Source: Symbiodinium natans
Lineage: Eukaryota; Sar; Dinophyceae; Suessiales; Symbiodiniaceae
Assembly (NCBI GenBank): GCA_905221605.1
Contig: CAJNDS010002539.1
Location: forward strand, 243,501-307,500
DNA length: 64,000 nt
Direction: 5' to 3'
Shown here: positions 38,461 to 50,280 of the stretch, in pieces
Position numbering within the stretch: position 1 is the first letter of the stretch
Layout of the letters: every line of letters starts with the position of its first letter
Notes under the pieces: model-generated
Database searches by the model: none
The model's input: the letters and a program-made list of their open reading frames with translations, nothing else
Told to the model about the DNA's origin: nothing
Made by a program: the position numbers and the translations under genes

Positions 38461-41400
38461 CCTTCGGATTCTGGCATCACCCGTTGCGACATCGTGCTGA
38501 AGTGCTCAAGGTACGAGATTCTGCACACTGGCGGCTTCGTCCGGCTATGCACTGAGCGTGGCCGGGTGTACTGGAGCCTTGGCCATGTCAAGAAGCCTAA
38601 ATCCTAAACCCTAAACCCTTCTGAAAAAGCGAGGTTTGGCTGGCTTGGTCTCCCGCAACTTTGTGGTTTCGGGGTTTAGGGTTTCGGGCTTAAGAATCAT
38701 ATAGCTTGTGTATACTACTGCAATACCTGTTACACGAACCATAAACCCTTTAAGGGTTCGTTCCCAGAAAACCTCAACCCAAAACCCTTCAGCCCTCCCT
38801 CAAGAACCCCAAACTTACTGTTGCGCCGTAGGCTATCTTCACATTGTAGCTAAATCCCAAACCCTAAACCCCAAACCCTAAACCCAAAATCCTAAACCCT
38901 AGCCAGGGGAGCGACAGCCCAGAACGAAGGTTCAGGGTGGCTTGGGGTTTAGGGCTTTAGGGGTTTCGGGTGTGGGGTTTGGGTTTGGGAGCAAGGGGTT
39001 TTGTACGAGTGCGACACATCCAGATGGATGCACAGAAGCCTGCTGCAGACAGGGTTTAGTGTTTCTTCCAGCACCATCCTCGGTCATGATGTGAGCGGGG
39101 GACCCATCGACCCCGAAAGTTGTTCGCCATGGACGCACAATCCTAGTGCAAGGTGGCTTAAAGAGGTCGATATGTTCAGAGGAGCCGCGTGTAGGGAAAA
39201 CCAACCCAACCCCCCCCACCCCCGCCCCTCCCCATCTGTAGGCTGGCTCAGAATGAGCACGACCATCGGTTACCGGACTGGAAGCTGCATTTCTCTGTCG
39301 ACATCGCGGACGTGCCCAGGCATGTGGGTTTACGGGCCTAGGGGAGTTTAGGGTTTGGGGTTTAAGGGTTTCCTGGGTCAAGGGCAAAAGGTAACCCCTA
39401 AACCCTAAACCCTAAACCACTCCTAAACCTAAACAAGGGTTTAAGGGATGAGGACTTGAGGTTCAGGGGGCTTGGGGAGTGGTTATGAACTTAACATGCG
39501 CAGACGGTTCGGATCAAAGGGCCCAACTTTAGGACTGCCAGGCTGCATCCCTAAACCCTAAACCCTAAACCCTAAACCCTAAACCCTAAACCCTAAACCC
39601 TAAACCCTAAACCCTAAACCCTAAACCCTAAACCCTAAACCTAAACGGCATTTTTTCCGCATTTTCGGTTCAGGGCTTGCGCCTTTTAGTCCCTGCAGGG
39701 CGTGGGATGTGCTGTCCGAGATCTTTCTGAACCAGGTGCGTCCAGCTATCAGAGCTCCTAATCCCTAAACCCTAAACCCTGAACCCGATCAGACCTTCGT
39801 CCCAAGCTTCTACTCCACTTTGTTCATGGAGTGCTCCAGTGTATGCCAGAGCTACCACCATAATTTTGAAGATGATTCTAGCATCCTTTCTGTGGGTATG
39901 CTATGGGCATATATATATATATATATTTATCTATTTATTTATTTATATTTATTTATATTTATTTATATTTATTTATTTGTTTATTTATAGAAAATACAAC
40001 GATGTACATATAACCATGGATCTGTATACATAGAATTATTGCAGAGTCTTTGCGCACACTTGAAGTTGGGCCAGGATTTCTTGAGGCCCAAACACGGCAT
40101 TCTGACTGCGGGGATGAAGGCCTGCGACTTCGGGATGAAGGCCGTTGCTGGCGAGGCCGCTCGGAAGAAGCAAAGGTGCTTGCAGAAGCCTTTAGGATGG
40201 TCCCCCTATTCTAACAGTCCTTAATAGGGATAATACTAGGGGGGGGGTACCATAATCCCTATGAAGGACTGTGAGTATAATCAGGGGGAACATCCCAAGG
40301 TAGGGTTCATGTCATGGTCAGTTCTCAAGATGATGGTCCCTTTTGGGTGCCCTATAGAATATTCGGGGGGCCGACACCAAAAGGGAGCTGCTCTTGCCCT
40401 CTAAGCCCCTGTAGAAACCTTGGGAGCCCAGTGGTACACTTTCCCCTTTTTTTTTTGGTTATGGGTTCCCTAAACCCTAAACCCTAAACCCTAAACCCTA
40501 AACCCTTATATTATAAGATGGTTACTGGGCTACCAAGAAACCCTGAGGCTCTCGATTCCTGGCCCGACACGCAGAGGGGGAGGGAGCTCACGGTTCCCTG
40601 GCGCCCAGTGGGAAGTTGGTGTTTAGGGGTTGAGGGTTTAGGGTTTAGGGTTTAGGGATTGAGGGTTGCCGAGTGCTGCCCATCTCGCTTCGCAGTGTGC
40701 TTACCTCACGAGGCCTGGATGTAAAGAAGGAATGTCTAGGGGTTTGGATTTCGGGTAGGTTTGGGACTTAACTGTTGAGGACTTATAGCGTTGAGGATTT
40801 ATAGGGTTTAGGATTTGTTTAGGATTTAGGGGGTTTAGGGTTCGGTACTGTTAGCGCAGGGCATAGGGGAGCTTGGGAGTGTGCATGCGGTGTGCAGGAG
40901 GGATTTCATGGTGATTGCCGGGGGGCAGTGGAGAGCCGGCAAAAAGTGCAGCCAAGGTCTATATCTTCCAGGACCATCCGGCATACAAAGGGGGTGGTCC
41001 GATGATGGGATATTGCCCAGGCATCTGCAGGGGCCCTGCTGGTGTGCCGAGGGTCTTTTGGCGGTTCCGAAGACTAGGGTTACCATTGTTGAAGGGGGTC
41101 CGTTGAACGGGGATTCCGCTACATTTGGGGGTAGAACATGCCGGCTTTTCTTGAAGCTCGCCTTAAACCCTAAACCCTAAACCCTAAACCCTAAACCCTA
41201 AGCAGCTCCCCGGTAGGCTTCGAACACAACTTCTGGCTGGGACCCGAGTTCGAGCGCGCCGGTGAGTTTTGGCTGGACTTCGTGGCACGTGCGGAGCCTT
41301 GGCTGACTTCCCCCAGCTGAAGGTTAGTGTGTAGGGTTTTAGGGTGTAGGGTGTAGGGTAGGGTTTAGGGTTTAGGGTTTAGGGCTGCCACAGGAGCTCT

Positions 41401-43187
41401 GAAGCAAAAAAAGGCTCTGGGTCTCGCAACTCGCAGAGGCGCATTGAATCCAACGCGCACAGGTGTGTCCTAGAGTGGGGGGTTTGAGGCTTTTTTTGGG
41501 CTTGTGGGGTTTATAGTTTCTAGGCGGGCTGTTATCGGGAATGTACAGCATTTATAGTTGAAGGGGTGTTTTTGGGGGTGTCTGGACTTCTGGAACCTCT
41601 CGAATTGAGTGTAAACCCTAAACCCTAAACCCCTCTCGAATTGAGTGTCCAGACTATGTCAGGAAGATGCCCTGGCTGCAGCGGGCATCCGGAGCAGGGG
41701 GGCCGCTGACGGCCTCTCGACCTGAAACCCCCTAAACCCTAAACCCTATTCCCTAAACCCTAAACCGTGCTCTTCACATCTTGTCTTCTGAGATGGTGTG
41801 GTACTGCTCACCTCACTATATGGGGGCTTTGAGATATTAGGGGTACCTTATTGGGGTCCTGATTATAAGGGGATCCTACTATTTGGGGGGGCCTAGATTA
41901 GGGATCCCTCTTTTTATCGTAAACCCATATGAAGAATCCGGAAGGTGATAGCTCCCCCCTCAAAAAGCCCAATATCCCTTAAAGAAGGAATTGGCCTTAG
42001 AGAGACAGCATCTTAAGGATCCTTACTAATTCCTGTATGATTCATAAGGTATATACCTTAACTGAGGGGCTCTTCCTTCTTGGCGGAAGTTGAGACCCCT
42101 ACAGGCTGCATCCCTGGCTGCTCCGGTAGATCCAGAGATGCCCAAAGAGCCCAATATTGCTTAATTAAAGAATATTCCTTGAATCATATAGGGAGCCTTA
42201 ATATGATTTAAAGGTATATTCCTTAATTAAGCACTATTGGGCTCTTTTGGGTCTGAAGTGAGCTCTGCCTCTTGAAGACTTGCAGATGATACTGTTCTAA
42301 AGGCTCATCTGGAACATCAAGATGAAACCTAAACCCTAAACCCCTAAACCCACTCCCGCTGAGGTGACCTCTCTCTTGGTCACTATGCCTCCCTTCGGAA
42401 CGAGGTGAGGGGCCCTGCCCCAGACTCAAGGAACTTGGACATCGAAGTTGAACACCAACTGATCAAACACAGTAAGCTCCGAATGGAAGTCAGAACATGA
42501 CAGCCGCACTGCAGTCACGCTAAACCCTAAAGCCTAAAGCCTAAACCCTAAACCCTAAACCCCAAACCCCGAACCCCAAACCCTAAACCCTAAACCCTAA
42601 ACCCTATACCCTATACCCTAAACCCTAAACCCTAAACCTAAACCCTAAACCCAAGCACTCACAATGAGGTCATGCGGGAAAGGCTAGGCTACAGCATGGT
42701 AGATGTTGGCCCCACTGTTCCGCAACCTGACAAACCCGCAACCCAGAAGGGAGGCCTTCCGTCAGCTTTGCTCTAAGGACTCCACGTTTAATTAGGGTTT
42801 AGGGTTTAGGGTTTAGGAGTGCTCTAAGAGAGACCCGACAGGCCTGCATGATTTTGAGCAACACCCCCCAAAATCTCAGGTGCGGAAGAGGAACACCCCA
42901 AAGACTAAACGTAAGTGAGGTGCTGGAGATCGAAGGGTCGCCCCAGCCCTGCAAAGCAGGGAGCCATGCCAGAAACTCCCACACGCAACGATTTTCTCTA
43001 CGATTCTGCAAGGTTCACGGACTTCTGAGTCTCCCACTCCAGACGACGCGGTTGAAGGGTTTAGGTAAACCTGAAGAACGCTGAACCCTAAACCCTAAAC
43101 CCAACTCCGCGACGGCGGAGGCCTTCATCTTCGAGCCCGTCGAGGGGCTTTACATCTACCCGCCCAACGAAAGTGGCTGGAGCCATG
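38461..43187 (+). CDS. Candidate multi-exon gene, product not recognised
   Basis: Exon-like pieces with plausible splice sites: 38461-38510 (ITRCDIVLKCSR, then GTACGA; the frame stays open to 38597), 39698-39735 (AWDVLSEIFLNQ, then GTGCGT), 39785-39840 (DQTFVPSFYSTLFMECS), 40045-40175 (LCAHLKLGQDFLRPKHG and GMKACDFGMKAVAGEAARKK, then GTGCTT), 41217-41261 (FEHNFWLGPEFERA, then the strong donor GTGAGT) and 43109-43187 (ATAEAFIFEPVEGLYIYPPN, then GTCAGA). Introns between them are telomeric tracts and MITEs, as in the MFS gene. Whether they form one gene is unproven. I recognise no family. Confidence 0.3.
39549..39643 (-). repeat. Telomeric tract (CCCTAAA)n
   Basis: About 13 units, the last CCTAAA short by one base. 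Confidence 0.95.
39906..39990. repeat. (TA)n and (TTTA)n microsatellite
   Basis: TATATA run followed by TTTATTTATATTTATTTATA-like repeats, apparently intronic. Confidence 0.9.
40194..40300. mobile_element. MITE family C copy
   Basis: GATGGTCCCCCTATTCTAAC...GAGTATAATCAGGGGGAACA with arms AGTCCTTAATAGGGATAATA and ATCCCTATGAAGGACTG. Confidence 0.85.
41613..41631 (-). repeat. Telomeric tract with perfect 17-bp flanking duplication
   Basis: CCTCTCGAATTGAGTGT at 41596-41612 and at 41632-41648 surround fewer than three CCCTAAA units. A clear target-duplication structure. Confidence 0.9.
41817..41933. mobile_element. MITE family J, variant copy
   Basis: ATATGGGGGCTTTGAGATAT at the left and TTATCGTAAACCCATAT at the right. 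Confidence 0.6.
41963..42251. mobile_element. Two MITE family A copies
   Basis: 41963-42072 is degenerate (AAAAGCCCAATATCCCTTAA...GAGGGGCTC). 42141-42251 is good (CCCAAAGAGCCCAATATTGC...CTATTGGGCTCTTTTGGG). Confidence 0.75.
42520..42652 (-). repeat. Degenerate telomeric tract
   Basis: CCCTAAA units with CCCTATA, CCCCGAA and AGCCTAA variants. Confidence 0.9.
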
Positions 43188-43260
43188 GTCAGACTTTGTC
43201 CGTTTAACCCTTTTCCTTACCCCCTAAGCCCAAAGTCCTAAACCCTAAACCCTAAACCCT

Positions 43261-43391
43261 ATTTGCTTAAGAACCCCAAAAGAATAAAAGATAACAATCC
43301 CTATGTTACCCTTAATAAGGAAGAATATATATATATGTATATAGATTTTCTTTTTTTTTTGGGGGGGGGGTTCTTAAGCAATTCGTAGTTA
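43261..43391. mobile_element. MITE family D copy
   Basis: ATTTGCTTAAGAACCCCAAA...GGGGGGTTCTTAAGCAAT. Preceded directly by a telomeric tract. Confidence 0.8.
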
Positions 43392-43393
43392 CT

Positions 43394-43570
43394 GTTGGTT
43401 AATATGGAATCAGAGAATGAGGCGCCCTATATCCCCTTTCTATACCCTTTAAGGGATTATATAGGGTACCCTATATCTACCCTTTAAGGGATTACATAGG
43501 GCCCTATATCCCCCACCCTTTAAGGGATTATGTAGGGTACCTCATTCCCTCATTCCCAACTAACCAACAG
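43394..43570. mobile_element. MITE family F copy with internal triplication
   Basis: CTGTTGGTTAATATGGAATC...CCCAACTAACCAACAG. Inside, a unit containing CCCTTTAAGGGATTA and TAGGG occurs three times (43443-43520). Confidence 0.8.
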
Positions 43571-43917
43571 TAAGTTTCAACCCCACGCTAAACCTTGTGA
43601 TCTATAGGGTTTAGGGTTTAGGGGACCAGTGTCCATGTGAGGGGGGGCGGGGGGGGGGGGGGTCTGAAAAAATCTCTTTTTGTTTGGAGTCCTCTTGAAA
43701 AGGGCTTCCATTGCATAGTAGAAAGTAGGATAATAGAAATAGGAATTACAATTATGGTTTGGGTAAGTGTCCCCATCTATGTACTTCGGACTGTCTGGGA
43801 ATGTCCAGGAATGCTGCCGGACACGTTTGCCCACTCCACCTTCCCCTGGCCACCCGCTTGAGCGCGGAGTGCAGCGCAGGTGGGAGCCGAAGCCCCCTAC
43901 CTTGGGGACCAAATGAA

Positions 43918-44025
43918 GTTAGGGTTTAGGGTTTAGGGTTTAGGGTTTAGGGTTTAGGGTTTAGGGTTTAGGGTTTAGGGTTTAGGGTTTAGGGTTTAGG
44001 GTTTCGGTTTAGGTTTTAGGGTTTA
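43918..44025 (+). repeat. Telomeric tract (TTTAGGG)n
   Basis: About 13 perfect units with a decayed 3' end. Confidence 0.95.
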
Positions 44026-47000
44026 AAAGCTAGAAACAGGGGTCATATAAACTGCCCTATACCACGAGAATCCCTTTTAGGGTATATGAGCCATGAACCT
44101 CTCTAGTGTTCATCTGGTGCACAAAGGCATACACCCGAAACCATCATCTTCAGCAGGCTACAGGCTCGCAGCCTCACTGCCATAGTCCGGATGATGTTGG
44201 GTCTGCAGCACACGGGGTTTAGGGTTTAGGGTTTGGGGTTTAGGGTTTAGGGTTTAGGGTTTAGGATTTAGGGCAATCTGCTCAACTGACACGGTTGCCA
44301 ATCTGAAGAGACTTTCTGCTGCGCGCCACTACAATTGTCATAGGCCACTTGTGTCCCAAGTGTCAGGTCCTGTGTGAGGTCGAGCTACAAAGCCCTCGCA
44401 CAACCCCCCACAGATCTTCCGCAAAACCACTGGGCGTGACTGGACCCTAAACCATAAACCCTAAGCCCTAAACCCTAAACCCTAAACCGCTCCAAGCTCC
44501 TTCGAGGCCTCGAGAAACTGCGCAAGCTGCGGGGATCACGTGGCTGCTGCAATCGACGCCGGCGGTAGTCTTCCACTCTGCCTCGTGTGGCAACCTAAGC
44601 TATAGAGTTTAGGGTTTTAGGGAGGACGCCCACACTCCCGTGATCCTGGAGCGCCTAAACCCTAAACCCTAAACCCTAAACCCTCTCCTGGGTCCAGGAT
44701 TTGTTTACGCCTTGGGCTTCCATCCTGGCCTGTCCGTGCAGACTTTAGCAGGTCGGCGCGCGCTGCGGGAGCCACTCTCAGATGTAGTTTCGCCCTAGGC
44801 ATGTCAAGACTCAGGGGGTAGGTTTGAACATAAATGTTCAGTGCTTATTACCCTAAACCCCCTATCTCATCCTTATCAAGCCCAAAACATTTTATATTCT
44901 TAGGGCCCTCGAACCTGCCTAGAGAATCATATACTAAACCCTAAACCCTCCACAGCCTAAACCCTAAATCCTCAACAGCCTAAACCCTATATTCTTCTCA
45001 TCCAAGGCTTCTTCTGCTTTCTTGAAGTGCCTGGCTTCTCAAAATCTCATGGGAAGGTGGGCTGAGGTTGAAACCCGAAACCGGTGCTCAGGGTTAAGCA
45101 AAAAGGGTTCAGGGTTTTGGGTTTAGGGTTTAGGGTTTTGGGTTCAGGGTTCTGGGTTTAGGGTTTTGGGTTTTGGGTTTGGGGTTTAAGGTTTAGGGCA
45201 AATAGGGTTTAGGGTTCAGTCAAAACTACACCTGACGTGACCCCCGTGCACGCTACATCGCCGTCGCGCGGCACCCTTGTACAGGCTACCTGGCTTTAAG
45301 TTCAGTGGCTTAGGGTTTAGGATTTAGGGTTAGGGTTTCCTTAGGGTTCAAACGGGCAGTTCTGTGTTTTTTCACAAGCAGCACCTGGAAGCATGGAGTG
45401 TCGAAGTCACTTCCCTTGGGGGACCCTAAACCCTAAACCCTAAACCCTAGGGGGGGGAGGCTTGCAGTTCGGGAGCAAGTTTACTCCCACTCACTCATTT
45501 GGGGGAGTCCGAAAATAATAGGGTTTAGGGTTTAAGGACCCTTAAACCCTGAACCCTTTTTGGACGTCCCCTTTAAGGGGATTCTTTTCCATTTGGAGTA
45601 TAAAAGGGGTACCCCTATTTTGGGAAATACCGATGTCTGTCACTGTTTGTGTCATGGCATATCGAGGAAACTTAGCATCAGGGATGTCCCTCGGTCGACT
45701 GCGGGGCAGCTGCTAGAACCACTTGAGGGGCAACCCTAAATCCTAAACCTAAGCCTGCGAGAGTGAGCGTCGAAACCTAAGCCCTCAACACAGCCACACA
45801 TTTCTTACACCCCTGGCCTTGCACCCTACTATGCCAGCATGGACCCTAAACCCTAAACCCTGTGAGCCCGGAAGCCCAAAAGTGATGACTGTTTCGAGGG
45901 CGGCGAGCACGGCCATGCTCACGCCTGGGCGCGAGCGCGACGTTCATCCAAAACGAAATCTAAAACTAAGGCCTTACTTGGAGGTTCATGGGTAGCCATT
46001 TAGGGTTTAGGGTTTAGGGTTTAGCAAAAAGGGTTTAGGGTTTAGGGTAGTTATAAGTAGGGTTATAAGTGTGGCAACGGGCAACTATACTTCTGGCCCC
46101 ATTTAGGGTACTTTAACCCTACTTATAACCACCCATGAACCTCCAAGTACCCGGCCCCATCGACCTACCCCTCCTACGCTGAACGTTGGAGCCCCTTGAG
46201 CGGTTTAGGGTTTAGGGTTTAGGGTTTAGGGTTTAGGGTTTAGGGTTCAGGGTTCAGGATTTAGGGTTTAGGGTTTAGGGTAGCGTTCACACACGGTTTT
46301 TGGGGGCGGAGAACCCCAATGATGCAAAGACTCCTAAACTACCAAACCCTAAACCCCAAGCCCTAAACCCTAAACCCTAAGAAGCCTGGAGGCTCCACGC
46401 TCCTCAGGGGGCTTGTTTGGCTCAAGGGTCATCCCTATAGCCTAAGCCGCCCGAGGAAAAAAGGCTCATGGTATTCTAAGCCTCAGAGTTTAGGGTTTAG
46501 GGTTTAACCTTATCTGATGGCGTTTTTCTCCACCCTGTCTTGTCTCTGAGGTTTCGGCCGCGGGCGTTGCCCAAAGAAAAAAGCCGATTGCGTTTTCTTG
46601 TCAGAGGGTGTTAGGTCTTTCGGATCTTCAGGGTTTTTAGGGTTTTTAGGGCCTTTTAGGGTTTTTTGGGTTTTTGGGGTTTTAGGGTTTTTAGGGGCCC
46701 GGTTGCACAAGGTGCTGCGGCTTGCGGTGCCTTGCTGTTGGGTGTTACGTCAGTGCTTACAGGAAGGGGCCTTGTCTTTTCAGCGTCTGCCGGGCGAGCG
46801 TTGACTTTGCACAATGCTTGGCTCGAGACAGGTGGGGTCCTTGCCCTTACTTTCGTCACATTTAGGGTTTAGGGTTTAGGGTTTAGGGGTTGCATGCGGG
46901 GCCCCTAGATCAAGAAGGTTGAATCCTGAACTTTTGCCGGGACAACCAATTATGAGGGATTTAGGGTTTGGGGTGTAGTGGGTTTGGGGGGGCGCTTAGC

Positions 47001-47554
47001 TATTCGGCTTATACTTGAGTCAACACCACGTGTTCCAGACCCTTAACCTTTAGAACCGCTCACCGCGACTAATTAGTGGTTTGCAGCCAGCTCTCTTTTT
47101 CTAAGTGCAGTCGACGCGTGGCGGCTCTTATTTGGGCATCATGTGCCTCGTCGCGCAAGTATTCGACTGGTAACATATCTTTCCGGCCGCTTCTCTGGGG
47201 GCGAAGAACTTGACCGGGGAGCATGCACGCATCCCCCACGGCATGGGGTTCGTGTATCTTGCACCTAACACCCAGTTTTCGCCGTTGAACTGTTTTTGTA
47301 CTGACAACTGGTGCATGATAAGAAGCAAAATTGGCCACTGGTTTTGAACAGCCCCAAAGGGTCCTACTCAGGACTTTGACCAAGCCCATGATCGAGGAGG
47401 ACTGATCTTACTTGCCTCGGCTTGCCCCAAAACGGCCCTAGTCATGCAAACGCTAAAGGCCTCATGTAAATCACTTCTACACTTCAACCTAATGCGACCC
47501 TAAACCCTAAACCCTAAACCCTAAACCCCCAATTGCAATTGTTTAGCCGAAACC
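44026..47554. other. Repeat-filled stretch, no confident exon
   Basis: Telomeric tracts at 44215-44273, 44440-44487, 44655-44686, 45100-45210 (TTTTGGG variants), 45424-45449, 45840-45862, 45997-46045, 46205-46283, 46340-46380, 46628-46697 (AGGGTTTTT variants), 46862-46886 and 47498-47528. MITE K at 45500-45635 and MITE B at 45976-46148. Open frames at 46598-47389 have no recognised domain. Confidence 0.5.
45976..46148. mobile_element. MITE family B copy with telomeric insertion and GGGTAG duplication
   Basis: CTTGGAGGTTCATGGGTAGC at the left and ACCACCCATGAACCTCCAAG at the right. Two short TTTAGGG tracts sit between GGGTAG (45989-45994) and a second GGGTAG followed by TTATAAG. Confidence 0.85.
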
Positions 47555-47645
47555 TGGAGTTTGGTAGACAGGACATCGACAGCATCGACAACTGTGCAGG
47601 GCGACTGACGGTTCCCGTGGAGGCCATCTGGATGGTGGCCCAGCT
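47555..47645 (+). CDS. Unassigned exon-like segment
   Basis: Reads NLEFGRQDIDSIDNCAGRLT, then VPVEAIWMVAQL. Sits between telomeric tracts; no family recognised. Confidence 0.3.
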
Positions 47646-47943
47646 CGTCCTTATTAGGGGTAGTGTTTAGGGTTCAGAGTTCAGGGTTTAGGGTTCAGAG
47701 TTCAGGGTTTAGGGTTCAGGGTTTAGGGTTTAGGGCAGCTCTGTCTGGGTAGGCTCTTATTCCCTTTCTTGGGGGGGTCTAGGTTCCCTTACAAGGGACA
47801 GCATAATTATAAGCTGTAAAAGTAGTAGGCTCTTATTCCCTTCCTTTTTTAGGGTCTAGGTTCCCTTACAAGCCCCTGCAGACCAAACAGGGCAACCTGG
47901 TTGTTCCTAGCTTCCTCCTGGGGGTCTACAGGGATTGTACCCC

Positions 47944-48016
47944 ACCCTAAACCCTAAACCCTAAACCCTAAACCCTAAACCCTAAACCCTAAACCCCAAA
48001 CCCTAAACCCTAAACC
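47944..48016 (-). repeat. Telomeric tract (CCCTAAA)n
   Basis: Ten units, one CCCCAAA variant. Confidence 0.95.
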
Positions 48017-48177
48017 GAGGTGGTCGGAATGAACTGTCGATATATACTACTGCTTGGCATGTGCCTTTTTCTCGAACCGGATTGACCACTGGGGGCGCAG
48101 TTCTTCACATGTTGCAGAGTCGTATAGTTGGATGAACGGACCCATTGACCTTGCCGGCCTTGTGCGAGAGTGAGCGA

Positions 48178-48450
48178 CTAAACCCTAAACCCTAAACCCT
48201 AAACCCCTAAACCCCTAAACCCTAAACCCTAAACCCTAAACCCTAAATTTAAGAGCCTCCGGCTCAAGCCGCCGACCCCGCCGGAGCATTGTTCAGGGCT
48301 CAAGCGGCGCAGCGTGCCCCGGCGCCAAACCCTAAACCCAAACCCGACCCTAAACCCTCTAAACCCTAAACCCCCTAAACCCCTAAACCCCTAAACGCTC
48401 TAAACCCTAAACCCCCTAAACCCCCATAAGCCCCTAAACCCTGAACCCTC
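48178..48450 (-). repeat. Telomeric tracts with CCCCTAAA variants
   Basis: 48178-48247 is mostly CCCTAAA. 48330-48450 is a mixture of CCCTAAA, CCCCTAAA and CCCCCTAAA. Between them an open stretch rich in Ala and Gln codons (48255-48325) may be an exon but is not assigned. Confidence 0.85.
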
Positions 48451-48521
48451 AGCTCGGGGATGGGTCGGTGAAGCGAAGGCCTTGCCCACAGCGCGCCGCT
48501 TTTTCTCGAAGAACGCGTGTA

Positions 48522-48691
48522 CCCAAAGAGCCCAATATCCCGTCATTAAGGAATATGCCCTAAATCATAATAAGGATCCCTATATGATTTTAGGAATATT
48601 CCTTAATTAAGGAATATGCCTCAAGTCATAGTAAGGGTCCCTATATGAATTGAGGAATATTCCTTAACTAAGAAATATTGGGCTCTTTGGG
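48522..48691. mobile_element. MITE family A, double-core copy
   Basis: CCCAAAGAGCCCAATATCCC...AAATATTGGGCTCTTTGGG. The ~65 bp core (AAGGAATATGCC to AGGAATATTCC) is present twice in tandem. Confidence 0.85.
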
Positions 48692-48735
48692 TAGCAGTCG
48701 GCTAAAGCGGGCGGCAAAAAAAGGCTGAGCAACCT

Positions 48736-48970
48736 GAAGCCCCTAAACCCTAAACCCTAAACCCTAAACCCTAAACCCTAAACCCTAAACCCTAAACCTA
48801 AACCCTAAAGAGCCCCCAAAGTCCCTTATAACTTCCTAGACCCTGAAGCCCCTAAACTGCAAAAAAGGACCCTAAAAGCCCTAAACCCTAAACCCTAAAC
48901 CCTAAAAGCCCTCAACCCCAGAGGGCTCTTAAACCCTAAACCCTAAAAGCCCTCAACCCCAGAGGGCTCT
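48736..48970 (-). repeat. Telomeric tract and 29-bp duplicated block
   Basis: 48736-48810 is CCCTAAA. A 29-bp block (48901-48929) is repeated exactly at 48942-48970 with TAAACCCTAAAC between. Confidence 0.85.
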
Positions 48971-49227
48971 GAACCCTCCGGCGTGGCTGGTCTTCAACTC
49001 CCAAACGCGAGTCAGGCGGTAGCTATTGTCATGACCTTACTTAGCTTATAGCCCTACTTGTAAGTACCCTAAACCCTAAACCCTAAACCCCAAACCCTAA
49101 ACCCTAAACCCTGAACCCTAAACCCTAAACCCTAAACCCTAAACCCCGAGGTTTGCCTAACTGTCTTCATCGACTCATTGGGCGGGTCCATCTCGGCACC
49201 GGTGATGCCGCATCTATGGCAGCAAAG

Positions 49228-49560
49228 CTTAGGGTGTAGGGTTTAGGGTTTAGGGTTTAGGGTTTAGGGTTTAGGGTTTAGGGTTTAGGGTTTAGGGGTT
49301 TAGGGGTTTAGGGTTTAGGGTTTTAGGGGTTTAGGGGTTTAGGGGTTTAGGGGTTTAGGGGGGGTTTTTAGGGGTTTAGGGGTTTAGGGGTTTAGGGGTT
49401 TGGAGTTTTAGGGGGGTTAGGGGGTTTAGGGGTTTAGGGGTTTAGGGGTTAAGGGGTTTAGGGGTTTAGGGGTTTAGGGGTTTAGGGGTTTAGGGGTTTA
49501 GGGGTTTAGGGGTTTAGGGGTTTAGGGGTTTAGGGGTTTAGGGGTTTGGGGTTTACGGGT
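49228..49560 (+). repeat. Long telomeric array switching from TTTAGGG to TTTAGGGG
   Basis: Starts as ~10 TTTAGGG units, then becomes mainly TTTAGGGG for ~250 bp with a few TTTTAGGGG and TTTGGAG defects. Longest uninterrupted telomere-like array in the window. Confidence 0.95.
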
Positions 49561-49568
49561 TAGGGCTT

Positions 49569-49635
49569 AGATCCCTTTATTAAAGGAAGTGTTCTCCTAA
49601 GATATACTAAGGATCATGATTATGAATTAGGGTAC
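49569..49635. mobile_element. MITE family E fragment
   Basis: CCCTTTATTAAAGGAAGTG and GGATCATGATTATGAATTAG match the left and centre of family E; the right end is missing. Confidence 0.5.
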
Positions 49636-50280
49636 AAGCACCTCTGGTAGCAAGTCACATCCCCGAAAAGCAACACGTAACCTCTTTGGTTCTTTCCTGT
49701 ATTTAGCCTTTTTGGGGGCCTATTAAAGCAAGGTAGCTCCAACTTGATGTGTGGGTCAGGTGTCAAAATGCAGCCAAGTAACTACTCAATCACCTCAAAC
49801 TCCTTGATGAAGGTCACTACAAAACTCAAGCCATCTCACCCAGACAAGCCTAAACCCTACACCCTAAACCCTAAACCCTAAACCCTTAGCAGCTCTTAAG
49901 CCATCCTCAAAGCCAGATTCGAGGTTCTACGCCAAAGACTTCGATGCCAGCAGCACTCAAGTAGGCTGGGGTGTAGCGTTTAGGGTTGAGGGTTTAGGGT
50001 GGTGTCCCCGACCCGCTTTACTCAAGGTGTTGCTTGTCCAAGTCGACTCCCACATGCGAACCTCACAAGCTCACGCCCAGCAAAAAACAGTCTATAGGAT
50101 CTGCCGCTGGAGCTTTGCATGGTATTTTAGGGTTTAGGGTTTAGGGTTTAGGGTTCGGGCTTCAGGGTTTAGGGTTTTTAGGAGAGAGGGTTTCATTCCC
50201 GAGACTCACCAGAGTCGGATTGCACTGAATTGGGGGGCCGGGGCGGGGGCACCCTAAACCCTAAACCCTAAACCCCTAAG
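49636..50280. other. Upstream of MFS exon 1; possible 5' exons not found
   Basis: Short telomeric tracts at 49853-49886, 50127-50185 and 50252-50279. No ATG exon for the transporter could be identified here. Confidence 0.4.

Noticed and set aside
46510-46872. Overlapping open frames on both strands near 46.6 kb
   Set aside because: They are translations of AGGGTTTTT/CCCTAAAAA telomere-like variants.
49228-49560. A chromosome end or telomere
   Set aside because: Unique sequence and a gene continue on both sides, and neighbouring tracts have the opposite orientation.
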